From Turritopsis dohrnii (taxonomy: Eukaryota; Cnidaria; Hydrozoa; Anthoathecata; Oceaniidae), in the NCBI GenBank assembly GCA_027922465.2, contig BQMF02000100.1, positions 806,001-870,000 of the forward strand: a stretch of 64,000 nucleotides of DNA, read 5' to 3'. Positions within the stretch are counted from its first letter, which is position 1; every line of letters begins with the position of its first letter. Below the pieces are notes generated by a model. That model was not told the DNA's origin and ran no database searches. It worked only from the letters and a program-made list of their open reading frames with translations. The position numbers were made by a program, and so were the translations under genes. Of the stretch, positions 24,020 through 35,659 are shown piece after piece.

Positions 24020-24329
24020 TTTATTTTTTCACGGGTATATATGGTGTTATTTGTAACATGTACATACGTTTGTATCTGGCCAACATTAATCTCTGACTCG
24101 TCTACGATCATTTTTGACTGGCCTACAATCATTTTTGACTCGTCTACACTCGTCTGTGACTCGTCTACACTTGTCTGTGACTCGTCTGTGACTCGTCTGT
24201 GGCTCGTCTACACTCGTCTACACTCGTCTGTGACTCGTCTGTAGTCGTCTACACTCGTCTGTGACTCGTCTACACACTCGTCTGTAGTTATAGAATAGAT
24301 CTGATATTACTACTTTCGTATAGACCTGT

Positions 24330-24530
24330 CCGTTCGTTCTGCACAGCCAATTTTTAAAAACTTCACTGCACTTCTTCTGTATGCTCAATATGCATACTTT
24401 CTTACTTTCGTACAGATCTGTTCGTTCCTTCCTTCTGCACAGCCAATTTTTAAAAACTACACTGCACTTCTTCTGCATTCTCACTAACAACTAATCACTT
24501 ACACATGTTCTTTTATTAATCTAAAATACA
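24330..24530 (+). repeat. 95-bp direct repeat at the insertion site
   Basis: CTGCACAGCCAATTTTTAAA starts at about 24339 and again at about 24434. TGTTCTTTTATTAATCTAAA occurs at about 24506 and also left of the TIR element at about 21371, so the element sits within a tandemly repeated stretch. Confidence 0.7.
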
Positions 24531-24810
24531 ACAAGAGGCCAGGAGGCCTGAAGGTCAGCGCTTTCGCCAAAGTTGAAAAATGCTTTACTGTGAAGCAAAA
24601 TGGAAAAATCACATTTTTGTTCCAGGAAGGTCAAAATAGGAATTCATGAATGATAAATGAAGTAATAGTGAAGTAATAAGACATTCAATGTTAAAACCAA
24701 ACAGGTCTCGTCTCAAAATTGTGTCCATATTAATTCAATAAAATGTTTTAATGTTTATATGTTTTTGAAATGTTTTCTTTAAAGATACAAAGCATATCAA
24801 ACACTTATCA

Positions 24811-25083
24811 ATGTTTCATTTGACTTTGTGTACAGTTTTATCTATGTTATCTAAGGACATCTTTACAAATGAAACAAATACGATTGTCTTTGAAGTGAAT
24901 TCAATAAAATGGATTGTGAATGAATACACATTTGCATTGAAATCAGAAGAAGTTACCAATTCCTTAAAAAAGCTTAGAGTATACTTCACAAAACTTCATG
25001 CAGATCTTTATTCTAATGATTACAAAGAGTTAAAAAGCAAACTTCTCACATACATTACAAAGATGAATTTTGCAAAGGAATGA
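24811..25083 (+). CDS. 90-aa ORF, unidentified
   Basis: An ATG-started frame with moderately varied composition and a Lys-rich helical C-terminal half (LKKLRVYFTKLHADLYSNDY). There are no membrane segments or known motifs, and no neighbouring exon could be linked. It may be a small gene, an exon or chance. Confidence 0.2.
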   Translation: MFHLTLCTVLSMLSKDIFTNETNTIVFEVNSIKWIVNEYTFALKSEEVTNSLKKLRVYFTKLHADLYSNDYKELKSKLLTYITKMNFAKE

Positions 25084-26690
25084 CTAAAAATAACTGATGA
25101 TATTTAAAAAATACCATGTACTTGTATGAGTGGTAATGCACCATATTTGTCACTGAAAATAAAAAAAAGCATGCAAAACAACTGCCGATTAATTAAGAGC
25201 CACTTTTTGTAAGAGGCTGACACCAGTGATAGTGACCACCTCAAAATTATCTTATTTCGAGATATTTTCTTGTCTATGTTGTGAATGATAACTGTGCCAA
25301 ATATTTTGCTCTAAACTCGTCTTGGCTCTGAGTTACGGCTTCATGAAATGGGAGCAACAGGACCAGTAAATCATGAAAACCAAATTTGGGCAGTTTTCGA
25401 AGGTCATTATTTTTAAAACGTATGTACAAGTACAAAATTTTTGCAATGAATATTACTTCAAAATCAAATGGGGAACAAGAATATATGACAAAACGATGTA
25501 CCAAAATTGTCAGCCTCAAACAAAAAATATATATATGTGACAAAATTAAAGAAAAACAAAACGACAAGACTATAAGTAAGTGAAGAGACATACAATGACT
25601 CCACATAGGTAATTTATTTAATAGACAATATTCATTCTATAAAGTGATGTATGTAGAGTTTACGAACATGTTTATTTCGCTCTTTTGCTTTAATTACAAC
25701 ATTATACATTACAAACAACACAGAATATCATTGTTAGAGTCATTTTAGATTATGTGTACCACACACTGCTTACCGAAAGCTAGCCGTACCTAAGCCGTAC
25801 CTTAGCCGTACTTAAGAAAACCAACGATTTAAGCTGCTGTGTTTGACAAAAGTAATTCAATCAAGTTCAAAACAGTTAGAGAAGTGATGTAACAATAATA
25901 AATTAGCATTACTTTGTATTCCAAGTTCAAATTCTAATTAAATCAATAAGTAGTATGTTACGCGATAAATGTTTACCTATGTTTTATAAACTTTAAGATG
26001 TTGTCTGATTATTTTTGATGACTATAATACTATAGATAGATTTCCACAACTACACATTTTATTTTTGTGTGCATAATAATTATTTAATTTTTATTTATAG
26101 TGACATTTAAAACTTGCCTATATTGACGGACACATTTGTATGAATACTTAAAAAATAACATATACATATCTGATAATACACAGGTCCTTTGTTGGAGAGG
26201 CAGCAGCAGAGCTCTCTATCTCCAGGTCTGACTAATGTGGCACAAAACACAAAATCAGCGCTCGCTAACTCAACAGTATTATAATAACAGATTCAATGAT
26301 GATATACGATGATATTACGAATTCCTTTACTTCTCTGGTGAAAAATAACCCTTCCCTTCAGCTTCCATCTCCAAAAAACGATACCTGTGTGATGGGCAAA
26401 CTGTAAGACTCGTGTTTTAATTTGAGGCCGCACTCACCCTGATAAAATAACTGTAATTATAAATTATCTGAAAAATCTGAATTAAGCCACGATTAGCAAA
26501 TAGCCTCTATTCCACCCTTATTTTTAAGCGGTATCAACTTTCTATGAGGAATCCAGGCTAGAACTGTGGACAAAACTCTGGGACGGAAGTACACACGCTA
26601 ATGAAAGATCAGCTGCTTTCCGCGCTGACCAATAACAGTAAAAGTTTAACAATAAACAATAATCTAAAATACAATCACAGTAAATCATAC
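25084..26690. other. Non-coding stretch with a short GCCGTAC repeat
   Basis: Near 25785-25815 the word TAGCCGTACCT(T)A is repeated three times. The 110-codon frame on the minus strand (25274-25606) is hydrophobic and low in complexity, probably chance. No other feature recognised. Confidence 0.4.
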
Positions 26691-26699
26691 CTACGTGTT

Positions 26700-26991
26700 T
26701 CTTCGTCAAAATAGCGACCGATAATGAAAATCGGTTATTAACGAACTAATTTTTTTGGAAATCGTCAGCCAATCAAATTGGAGAAAAAAGGATTTCTTGC
26801 GTTTTGATTGGTTTAAAAAATTATAACGTTACGCTTAGATTACGTAACATTAAAAAAAGTGTCTGTCGCCGCTGCGTGGTTTTACGACGAAAAGGGAAAA
26901 AATAAGAAGGATTTGACCGTGAAAAAAAAAACAAATATGTCACTCTCTAAAATAAAAGTGGTATGCACAAATGCGAATTAGTATAATAAGA
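26700..26991 (-). mobile_element. Helitron 5' part (3' end not found)
   Basis: The minus-strand 5' end TCTTATTATACTAATTCGCA lies at about 26991. The interior shares CTGCGTGGTTTTACG and CACTCTCTAAAATAAAAGTG with the 320-bp family, but its CTAG end is not evident. Confidence 0.5.
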
Positions 26992-26995
26992 TAGA

Positions 26996-27317
26996 CTAGA
27001 CGCCAAGGCGTCGTCGCACGCCGCCAACGATCAACATGCATTTGAGGTAAAACATTTCTTACCGGCTTTTATTTCGAAAATGATCCTTTTATTCAAATCC
27101 CGTGTGGAAGCGTATAAACGTTGTTGTATGTACTGATAAAAAAACTGACGTCAAATCAATGATACAGTAGAATCTGACGTCATTATAGAGAAAAAAACGT
27201 TCTCACTGCTGCGTGGTTTTACGCGGCCAATATAGGAAATCCTACGTAAAATTTAGATAAATATATCACTCTCTAAAATAAAAACCGGATGCACAATCGC
27301 GAATTAGTATAATAAGA
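26996..27317 (-). mobile_element. Short Helitron (322 bp)
   Basis: Same family as 18748-19067: CTAGACGCCAAGGCGTCGTC at the left and GCGAATTAGTATAATAAGA at the right, flanked by A26995 and T27318. It is almost identical to the sister copy over its full length. Confidence 0.85.
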
Positions 27318-28552
27318 TGATGTCATAATTCCAGTTAATTCGAAATTTTTAGTTTCACATACCTTCCCGAGTTATTAATTCGAAAGTATCTTTATAGCCT
27401 TTACAACGCCAGTTACTAAGGTTTTCACAAAAATCAGCAGTACAAAAGTTTTTACAATTTCGGAATTTAAGGGTTTTCGTAAAAAATATGTCTTGAGTTC
27501 ATTTGGGGCCGACATAAATGTCATGCTATAAATATCTTCACAAAGGCAGTCAAAATTGCATCTAAGAGTCTCGCACAGTGATTAAAGTTACGAGGCGAGT
27601 TCTCAATTCATTATGATATGCATAACTCAGAATACAGAGGGTTTCTGCCCTTTGGATTACATAGTGACGATTACATGAGAAACAAAATTGCTTATATTTT
27701 TTAAATTTTTGTTTGTTCGCACTTTCGTAAGATTTGTTTAAAACAGAAGAATACTTTAAGTAAAATTAGTTTCAAATTTCTCATCCATCTTTGCTAATAC
27801 AAAAATCACATACAGTAGTATTTCTGCAAGTAATGTCTTTCGAAATTAAAATGATTTTACCTCGAGATTATGAATTGCGCGAGCGAAACACCAGTCTTGA
27901 TATCTAAACTAATTCATACGGAAATATAGAATCTATCTTCTTCCTTAGGCAACTTTTTTTCTTTGGAGTATTCAGATATCACAAGTGAGCATAGTAAAAT
28001 CAATAGAAAAATATGTCAGTGTAGGTGTCATGGTACAGTTGTTGTTAAAACTGCATATTATTGGGACTGCAAAATTGTATCTACTTGCTCTATTTGCTCA
28101 ACTGATTAATTTTGACGCCTATTCTACATTGACAAATCGTTAGGTGAGAATTATTTTGTTCTATCTCCATTTTTGGAAAAAATGAACCCCAATTGTTTTC
28201 AAGCTTTCCAAGATTATTTTGTTCTTTCTCTGTGAGCATTCTCCCAAAAAAGCACGCAATCTCCTTCAAACGACTGTTTGAATTTGTTTTATCTCCTTAT
28301 TCGGTATAACTCGTTAAAATTATTATGTACTATCTCCAAAAGCCAAGCAAATACGGCTTATTCCGTGTGCACGCTTGATACAAGGTTATTGATTTGCCCT
28401 GAAACCGCTGAAGGCCCTGATACACCTATGAATTTTTCTTTCGAAAGATTTAAAATTTTTCTTTCTGAAATGTTTTAATTCAATTAAATTTTTCTTTAAA
28501 AAATTAACTTTTTTAAATATTAAATATTTGTTGTTTCTGACTCATTTTGAAA

Positions 28553-29897
28553 ATGGATCGACGCAAAGCGGTTGCTTGCTTTAAAAAATTTCGAAAAAGG
28601 CGTTTGGTGAAAAAAAGTAGAAGAAGGACGTGTTGGGTGCGAGATTGGTTAAAGGAAAGAAACGACAAAAGCACGTATAATAATATTTTCATTGAACTTC
28701 GGCTGACAGATCAAGAGGAATTCCGAAGATATCTGCGGATGAACACCGAAACTTACACGGTATGTAGAACTAAAAAAACTAAATTCATTGCCTAATTAGA
28801 TTCACTTGGACTTCTTTTCAACATATTTACTGGCTCGTTCTATAGGAGCTCTTGGAAAAGTCAAACCTCTCATATCCAAACAACACACGCGATTTCGTTT
28901 ACCGATTTCTGCCGAAGAAAAGCTTGCCGTTACTTTAAGATACTTAGCAACTGGTGAATCATTTGGAAGTCTTCAATATCAGTACCGCATTCATCGCTCA
29001 ACAATAGCACAGTTCATAGTACCTGTTTGTAAAGCTATTTTTGAGAAGTTGGCACCGAAGTACATGAAAGTTCCTCAAAGTGAAGAAGATTGGCAAGTGC
29101 TGATAAACATGACAAAAGATCGATTGCAATTTCTTAATTGTTTTGCAGCCGCAGATGGTAAACACGTTAGCCTGAAATGTCCTCCTGGAAGTGGTTCAGG
29201 GATTTTATAGCGTTGTTCTCCTTGCATTCGTTGATTACGACTATAACTTCTATTCGCGGAAGTTGGCTGTCAGGGAAGAATAAGCGATGGTGGTGTATAC
29301 TGTAATTCACAATTTTTTAAGGCCCTCAAAGAAAACCAGTTGAATTTACTGCCACCCCAACCTTTGCCGAAAGATTGTGACGACTTCTGGTATGAAGAAA
29401 ACCCTGAGCTCTTACCAATAGTGTTTGTTGCTGACGATGCTTTCCCTCTAGGAATTCATTGCATGAAACCTTTTTCACAAAAAGGAATGACCGATGAAAA
29501 ACGAATTTTCAACTACAGGCTTTCACGCATGCGGAGAATAAGTGAGAATGCCTTCGGAATAGGGGCCAATAGATTTAGGCTTTTTGGAACTACAGCGCTT
29601 CTGAACCCAGGTAAGATTGAACATGTCGTAATGGCATCTGTCGCTCTTCACAATATGTTGCGCTCGAAATGTTCAGATTCTTACACGCCTACTGGATTTA
29701 TTGATTTTGAGATCGAAAATGGAAATTTAATAACTGGATCTTAGAGAGAAGATGGTATATCGAGCAACATTAAGCCTTTAAAGTGTGGAGCCCCCCACCG
29801 ACCAAGTGCGACCGCCGAAAAAGTCAGAGAAAAGTTCATGGAGCACTTCTATGGACCAGGGCAAATACCTTGGCAATGGAAAATTTTGTACGCGTAA
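28553..29897 (+). pseudogene. Harbinger (DDE_Tnp_4) transposase, frameshifted
   Basis: Exon 1 runs 28553-28759 (MDRRKAVACFKKF... WVRDWLKERND). A GTATGT donor at 28760 and a TATAG acceptor at 28841-28845 lead to exon 2 from 28846. The DDE residues are visible: Asp in AAADGKHVSLK, Asp in VFVADDAFPL, Glu in RISENAFGI. A RLATGES-like helix-turn-helix segment precedes the core. Exon 2 is broken: a shift after PPGSGSG (near 29203) and another near 29255. An early TAG at 29742-29744 follows ITGS, after which the family-typical tail (PGQIPWQW) continues to the TAA at 29895. The protein would cut and paste the element, with the MADF partner supplying DNA binding. Confidence 0.88.
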
Positions 29898-29978
29898 AAA
29901 GAAACTTCATTCGGTTGTAACTTCTATTTCTCATGAAAAAAGCAAATACATAACATAAGAATGAAGCATCTCTGATTT

Positions 29979-30655
29979 CTACCTAGGATCAAAGCTATAT
30001 TGTGGAGAACCTAAACGATCTGGCTGATGCGAACTACCATTAAGCGATTCATCTTGTTGTAGTTGACTGGTAAATGGTTGGACTCGAGGTTGAGGAGTAT
30101 TTTTGAAAGGATTGAACTGCGCTTGATGTGTACTGTACATAGTCGAATACAACAGCCTCTGAATTTCTAACTTTAGGAATTCTTTACGTGCACCATTCTT
30201 TAACTGCCGCAACTGAACAAGCAACATTTGACAAAAATGGTCATCTGCTGCCTTATCAGTCGAGCTTTCTGCAACCACAGGTTGCTTCAAAACATTGATG
30301 GCAGCCCTAAACATTTCCCTTTCTTCTTCTTTTTCAGCTTCTTCCTCCATTGACTTTCGTTTTCGTTTGCTTTTGTACGAAACAGGAATATTTTCTGTGT
30401 CGTAAGCGTCTGTTTGCAAGTTAGAAACTCCCTGCCTTGATGTAAAATTATCACTCAAGAATAGGAGGCTTTCATAATACGGCACGGTTCTGCCTCCCAT
30501 AAAGGTATGAGTTTGATTTTTTTTTTTACTTCTCTTTTCTTTTTCGACGGTTCTGCAACTTCTTTTCCTTCTTCTTGCTCATCTCTAGCAATTTCGTGTC
30601 TTAGCTGGTCTTCCTCAGAAAGCATCTCAACGCTGTATGTTAAAGACTAAACACA
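29979..30655 (-). pseudogene. Harbinger accessory protein (MADF/BESS type), frameshifted
   Basis: A 173-codon frame (30500-29979) contains YYESLLFLSD, the end of a MADF/Myb-SANT domain. A Lys/Arg nuclear-signal-like run (KSKRKRK), a Glu-rich stretch and a BESS-like motif (ADDHFCQMLLVQLRQLK) follow. The N-terminal part continues upstream to about 30655 in another frame, so at least one frame change is present. In this family the partner helps import the transposase and bind the terminal repeats. It is convergent with the transposase, about 80 bp apart. Confidence 0.75.
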
Positions 30656-31104
30656 GAGTGTTTTAAAAAAAGATGCTACTAGCTACTTAAAAAAAATAAT
30701 AAAAACAAATATATTTACTGTACCTGAAGCGTCTTAACTCGTTCATGTTTCTCACAAAACTTACTTTCTTCTTTTCGTGTATTCTCAAAATTATCTTTCT
30801 TCCTTTTGTGTATTGTGTTTTCCCTACAGAGTTCCTGTTTCTTCAAAGTTCATTCATTTCGCAAAAAAAACGTGTCACAAATTCTGTTGGTATTCTTTGA
30901 TGTCTTGCGAAAAGAAAAAATTTCTTGCAAAAAATAATGAACCGTTTCGTTATTTTTTGAAAGATTTTCAGAGTTTTCAAGAAAACTTTAAAACATTTAC
31001 TTTCTTTAAAAACACAAGATACATTGCGAAATTTTTCTTTAGCAATCTCTGAAAGAAAACTTGCAAAACCTTCGAAAGAAAAATTCGTGAGTGTATCAGG
31101 GCCT

Positions 31105-32370
31105 TTAGATTATCCTGTAAATAGTGAAGATCGTTTGTTTTTATTGTATTTTCAAAATGGCGAACGTGGAAGCGATTTATCAATCATAAAATGCTGATAA
31201 AGCCTTAAAATTAATTTCATGTAAATATAAAATATAATTAAGCAATGCAGCAACTTGAATGAAGTTCTTAATGCTGTCTGATTGCACTTGTATTACCATG
31301 AACGGATGTTTTTGTTTCACATTTGGTAGCTTTTGCACCAAGCCAAGAGGAGAAAATATCTCAACTGGAGAGAAGGCCCTGCCAATTTGACTATGAATAT
31401 TATAAACTTCTTGAATGCCGGAATGCTAAACTCTGGAAGGACAGAGCATACATATAACTGCTTCGATTTTGCGTGATGCCTCCTCTTCTCTCATATCTCT
31501 TATGGCAAAGCACACAATACTCTTTCTTGCTTAATGAGCAATATGTCCCGTCAAGTTGTAATGTGATACCTTTCTTTTGTATTAAATGTTTCCTACGTTA
31601 GATTTTGGCAAAGTTATAACATTTTCTAAGTCAATACAAACAACAGCTACCTTTTCATCTTTACTTTCACGAGCGTTTTTTCGTTCAGCCCTGGTGTCAC
31701 TTTTAGATGTAACGTGGCTATTGTATTTTACAGTCATCTCATGCCTAAGACTTTTAAGGAAAAATTGTAGTTTATTTAAATTCCAAATTAAAATTCAAGC
31801 AACTCCAAGTGATATTACGCAGAAGCAATATAAAATAGAATTGATGTTTTTCGTACTGATTAAAATAATTTTTGGCAGTTAAAGGTAAATTTGCAAGAAC
31901 ATGGACTTAAAACAAAATAATTTTGATAAATATCACTTGTTTTGCTACTATTTTGTTTTATCTCCAATTGTAAACTTTCCCTGGAGGAGAGTGGGTACTA
32001 GAAAATTTGAAATAATTTTTGGTCAGGGGCTCCAAATACGATGTATTCAAAAAGTACCAAGCAATTCCATAGAAAGGTTTCTTAAAGATTTTGTGTGGTT
32101 ATGAAATTTGAAACTTAATTTTCTCAGTTTAAAGAAATTGGAGATGTAAATGAAACGAAACGAAATGAAACGAAATGTAAATCAAAACTTGCGCCATAAA
32201 AATGTTCCAAAATTTCATTACAGTTGAACAATTTTTAAAATTTGGTGCAAATTTGGCCTTATACACAAGTTGACCTTCATATTCGAAAGCAGCAGTACAA
32301 AATTGTTCCACCAATAAATTTTCATCAAAATTGAACGGTTTTCAAAATTTTCCTCAAATTTGGCCTACTT
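31105..32370. other. Spacer, no recognised gene
   Basis: Only short AT-rich frames. A 98-codon frame at 31586-31882 has a composition typical of chance. Confidence 0.4.
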
Positions 32371-32842
32371 CATAGAAATACGAATATATGCAAAATGTTT
32401 GTACGCGGAAGTATTTAACATGACATATTGCGAGCTTTTAACTTAGGGGCTGATTACATGATCCCCGTTAGCCGGGATGAAATTTCATCCCGCCTTGCCG
32501 AGGTCTTGGCTTCCTGGTCAAGTCTTCATAAATTTCCCATCGCGATTACATGATAAAATGTTCACCGGCTCTTGATAGCCGGGATCTCGGTTAGGCGGGA
32601 TGAAATTTTCCCATATAATCGCTTCGTCCCGGTCAACCGGCACAAGTTTGAGGCTTGAGCATGCGTAGTTTGACAAAAATTCAAAACACAAAGGGTTAGT
32701 TTTGTCCCGTCCCGCCTAAACAGGATGAAATTTCATCCCGGCTAAGCGGGATCATGTAATCAGCCCCTAAGTTAAAAGCTCGCAATATGTCATGTTAAAT
32801 GCTTCCGCGTACAAACATTTTGCATATATTCGTATTTCTATG
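32371..32842. repeat. Long near-perfect inverted repeat (about 130-bp arms)
   Basis: CATAGAAATACGAATATATG at the left returns inverted at the right end. The arms continue through TTAACTTAGGGGCTGATTAC and ATGATCCCG to the centre, which is itself rich in GGGATGAAATTTCATCCCG palindromes. It is either a MITE plus flanking inverted sequence or a single foldback element. Confidence 0.88.
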
Positions 32843-34557
32843 CATTTTGACATGACATGTTTTGAAAATACCCTTTTAATATTTGAAAAATAATTGTTTT
32901 TGCTATTCGAAATATTTTGAAAATCAAGCACACCCAATAAATTGTGAGGAATTTTTGAACAGTTTAGTAACTCGATTCTTTTGCAAGAAATATAATACTA
33001 TAACTTGATTTGATTTATTTATTGGAAAAAGTTATTTCGAGATATTAATTCAAAGTCAAAATTTAACTTTTTTAATTTCGAGTTAGTAACTCGAAAAGAT
33101 ATGTGAAATTAAAAATTTCAAGTTAATAACTGGAATTATGACGTCATAATGCATAACTCGATGTTATAACTCCTGTTTTCTGGGTCTCGGTTGAGCGAAA
33201 CATATTTCTATGATAACTTTATTTCAGCTTCATTTTGAACATAGACCTATAATTGGAATTCACTCTGGGTAGCTCTTATAAATTTTTGACCACAACACAG
33301 CCTTAAGATATTTTATGTTTTTATTAGATAAAGTTTAAAATTTAAAGTAAAATTATTTAAGTAAATAAGCAAGTTGGCAAATGCAACTACAACGAAAATG
33401 AGTAGCTCACTGTATGTAAAAAATATTGTTCAAAAGGATAGGTGACCTAAAAGAAGAGAAAAATATCCAAAAGTAATATGGTTGACCAATTATTTAATAT
33501 ATTAAGAAATAAGATATGATTTAATTAAGACCTTTGATTTGAAAAATATGAACACACATAAATCATCCGAAATCGATCATGTTGATATAATTGACTTCGT
33601 TTTATACCACTGTGTGCTGTGTGCAATTTTGTAGAAAATTTTTTCAAAATATTTGGTGAAATCTATGCTGCAAAAATACATTTGAATACCAAAAGAAGAA
33701 AACACATGTAAAAATGGAAACTAAACCGCATTCTTTCTAAATAACGGAAAAGAAACAAGCGTAAGAGAATGAAATGAGAAAAGAAAATATATTTCAAAAT
33801 TCTTCGTTTGAAAAATAAAAAGATTTGTATTCAAAATGAAAACAGTTGTGGATTTCTGAAAATAAAGAAAAAACCGTATAACTTTATAATTGTGGAAAGA
33901 CAAATTGACATGTGATGGATGGAAAGTATATATTTCTATGGCAGACAAATTTTCACATTACTTCAAAACAGGAAGGCAGAGTTACGGGTGAGTAGAACTT
34001 TATGGCAGATGTTTTCCATTGAACATCAATTTTTTTATTGCTAGTGTGAAAAGCAAATCGACCAGACTTTTTACTAGTTTCTGTGTCTTTTAACACCGAG
34101 ATTCCAAGATATATTACAATTTTCTTTTACACTTTTCACTTTTAGAAATTTATCACAACTTCATATCATTTTTACACTTGTTTCTCTTTTTCCCTCAGCT
34201 TTGTTCGCTTATAATTTTTTTCTCATATTTTATTTCCTCGTTTTCTTGGATAGGTGTGAACATGAATTCGTTTTTCAATAGCTATCATTAATATAATTTT
34301 GATCTCGCTATAAAAATACTTTGGTGGACGTATATTTTTCACATGTTATTTTTCGCCACTTTTTTTCCCTTAAAATAATAATTGCTTAAAATATTCAATT
34401 TATTCGGTATAATGTTTCAATTTTAGATGTGCATCATATACAGATTAAATTTATGAAATTGACTGTTATATATTTGGTTTTATTGTTTATTGTTACTCGC
34501 TTACTTGAGAGAGGAACAAAGTTCTTATTCCGTATTTTATTAACCTGAGTTCTATTT
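32843..34557. other. Spacer, no recognised gene
   Basis: Apart from the inverted end at about 33085-33165, I see only short frames and AT-rich sequence. Confidence 0.4.
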
Positions 34558-34620
34558 ACAGTTGAGTCCGGCTATCTGAAACTCTCCGATAAAACCGGAT
34601 AAAAAGACTTTGGGATAACT
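34558..34620 (+). repeat. Possible pogo/Tigger-like terminal repeat
   Basis: After a TA, CAGTTGAGTCCGGCTATCTG followed by CCGATAAAACCGG resembles the CAGT(T)GA...TATCCGA ends of pogo-type Tc1/mariner elements. The opposite end was not found. Confidence 0.35.
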
Positions 34621-35659
34621 AGATTTTCTGCGGGATGTATGCTGACGAAGAAGTTTGTTTGAGATGCATGTTCGAAATAACAAGAACCAACAGTCTATCC
34701 ACATCAAATCGCAAAAATGCAATGGTACATCGATAGAGCATATACATATTATAGGCACATTCCGTTTTTATAACCAGCAAATTATAGGCAATTATAGGCT
34801 TTTTATAGAAGCACGAAATCTAATATAAAGATATTTCATTTATTTATTTTTCTTTCTTTGCAGTATGCCAACAAGTAACCAATTTTTCTAGGAGGTTGAA
34901 AGCTGCATTGTTTATAAAATTATATGTATACAATAATATGAAGAAGGTCATTTTCGAGTTCATTCTTCTGGTTGTTTTCGCAATCTCATTCCTCTGGCAG
35001 ATCAAATCATTTGAACTACGAAGGAAATCAAAAAGCAGTTTGTTCAGTTGCACGAGTAATTGAAAACAGATTAAGAGAATCCGTAGAATTCATAATGGTT
35101 GTTTGTCCAAAAGTTCTCAGAGAGGGTGTAGAGATCATTTTCCCGCCAGCGTAGATTTCCGCGCCGAAGAAATCGGGATTGTTTTCTTCTGTAGCGGCTC
35201 ACAGAAAAGGTTTGTTATGCGAGCTTGGGCTGTTATGCGATATTGGGCAGCTTACACACCGGTACAATCCGTTTTTAGTGAACGAAAGTGAAATACGATA
35301 TCATGCACTCATACGTGATTAATCTCGAAACATAGTAAGTTTTGAATCTGTCATCGCAATTACTAGCTCGTTGACATAACAACTAGAAAATCTAGATTGT
35401 TTTGCAGAAATTCGCCATCAAAGGGAACCTTTTCTCATAGTAAACTGCATATTTTCGAAAAGTTTCAAATAATGAGAAACAATATTTGTTTACATTCGAC
35501 TGCAATCGTTGCACTGTAATGATGTACTTGCGTAAGCCTTTTGTTTCATAACCAAATCCATCTTCTTTCTGATTCTAATTCGGTTCTATGAAATATCACA
35601 CTTAACCCAGAACAACTACAAGCCCTCCATTTGTATTTTCATTCATTTAGGTATAAAAA
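34621..35659. other. Upstream region of the GPCR gene
   Basis: No coding exon recognised. Just before the GPCR start, CATTCATTTAG at 35641-35651 resembles a 3' splice site, so a 5' UTR intron is possible. Confidence 0.35.

Larger units (their letters stand above)
21422..24302. mobile_element. TIR element carrying a Penelope-type GIY-YIG ORF
   Basis: Both ends read (A/G)G(A)TCTATTCTATAACTACAG going inward and continue into arrays of GTAGACGAGTCACAGACGAG units (21436-21590 and, inverted, 24098-24290). The octamer GATATTAC flanks the element at 21414-21421 and 24303-24310, which fits an 8-bp target duplication. The interior has three small hairpins (21902-21986, 22114-22150, 22391-22457) and one long ORF. 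I find no reverse transcriptase or DDE transposase. Confidence 0.65.
28412..31104. mobile_element. PIF/Harbinger DNA transposon, both genes present but decayed
   Basis: Terminal inverted repeats AGGCCCTGATACAC and, shortly inside, GAATTTTTCTTTCGAA occur at 28412-28450 and inverted at 31067-31104. Flanking trinucleotides are TGA and TTA, a possibly mutated TWA duplication. The element holds a DDE transposase on the plus strand and a MADF/BESS-type protein on the minus strand, convergent. That is the standard two-gene plan of this superfamily. Confidence 0.85.
27318..33165. repeat. Inverted pair of about 72-bp ends 5.8 kb apart
   Basis: TGATGTCATAATTCCAGTTA at 27318 and about 70 following bases match, inverted, the stretch ending at about 33150 (TGACGTCATAATTCCAGTTA on the minus strand) with perhaps 85% identity. 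They may be the termini of one large element that later received the Harbinger and hairpin insertions, or two separate solo ends. Confidence 0.45.

Noticed and set aside
34972..35291. Frames upstream of the GPCR as an N-terminal exon
   Set aside because: The GPCR frame has its own ATG and complete TM1; no splice phase links these frames to it.
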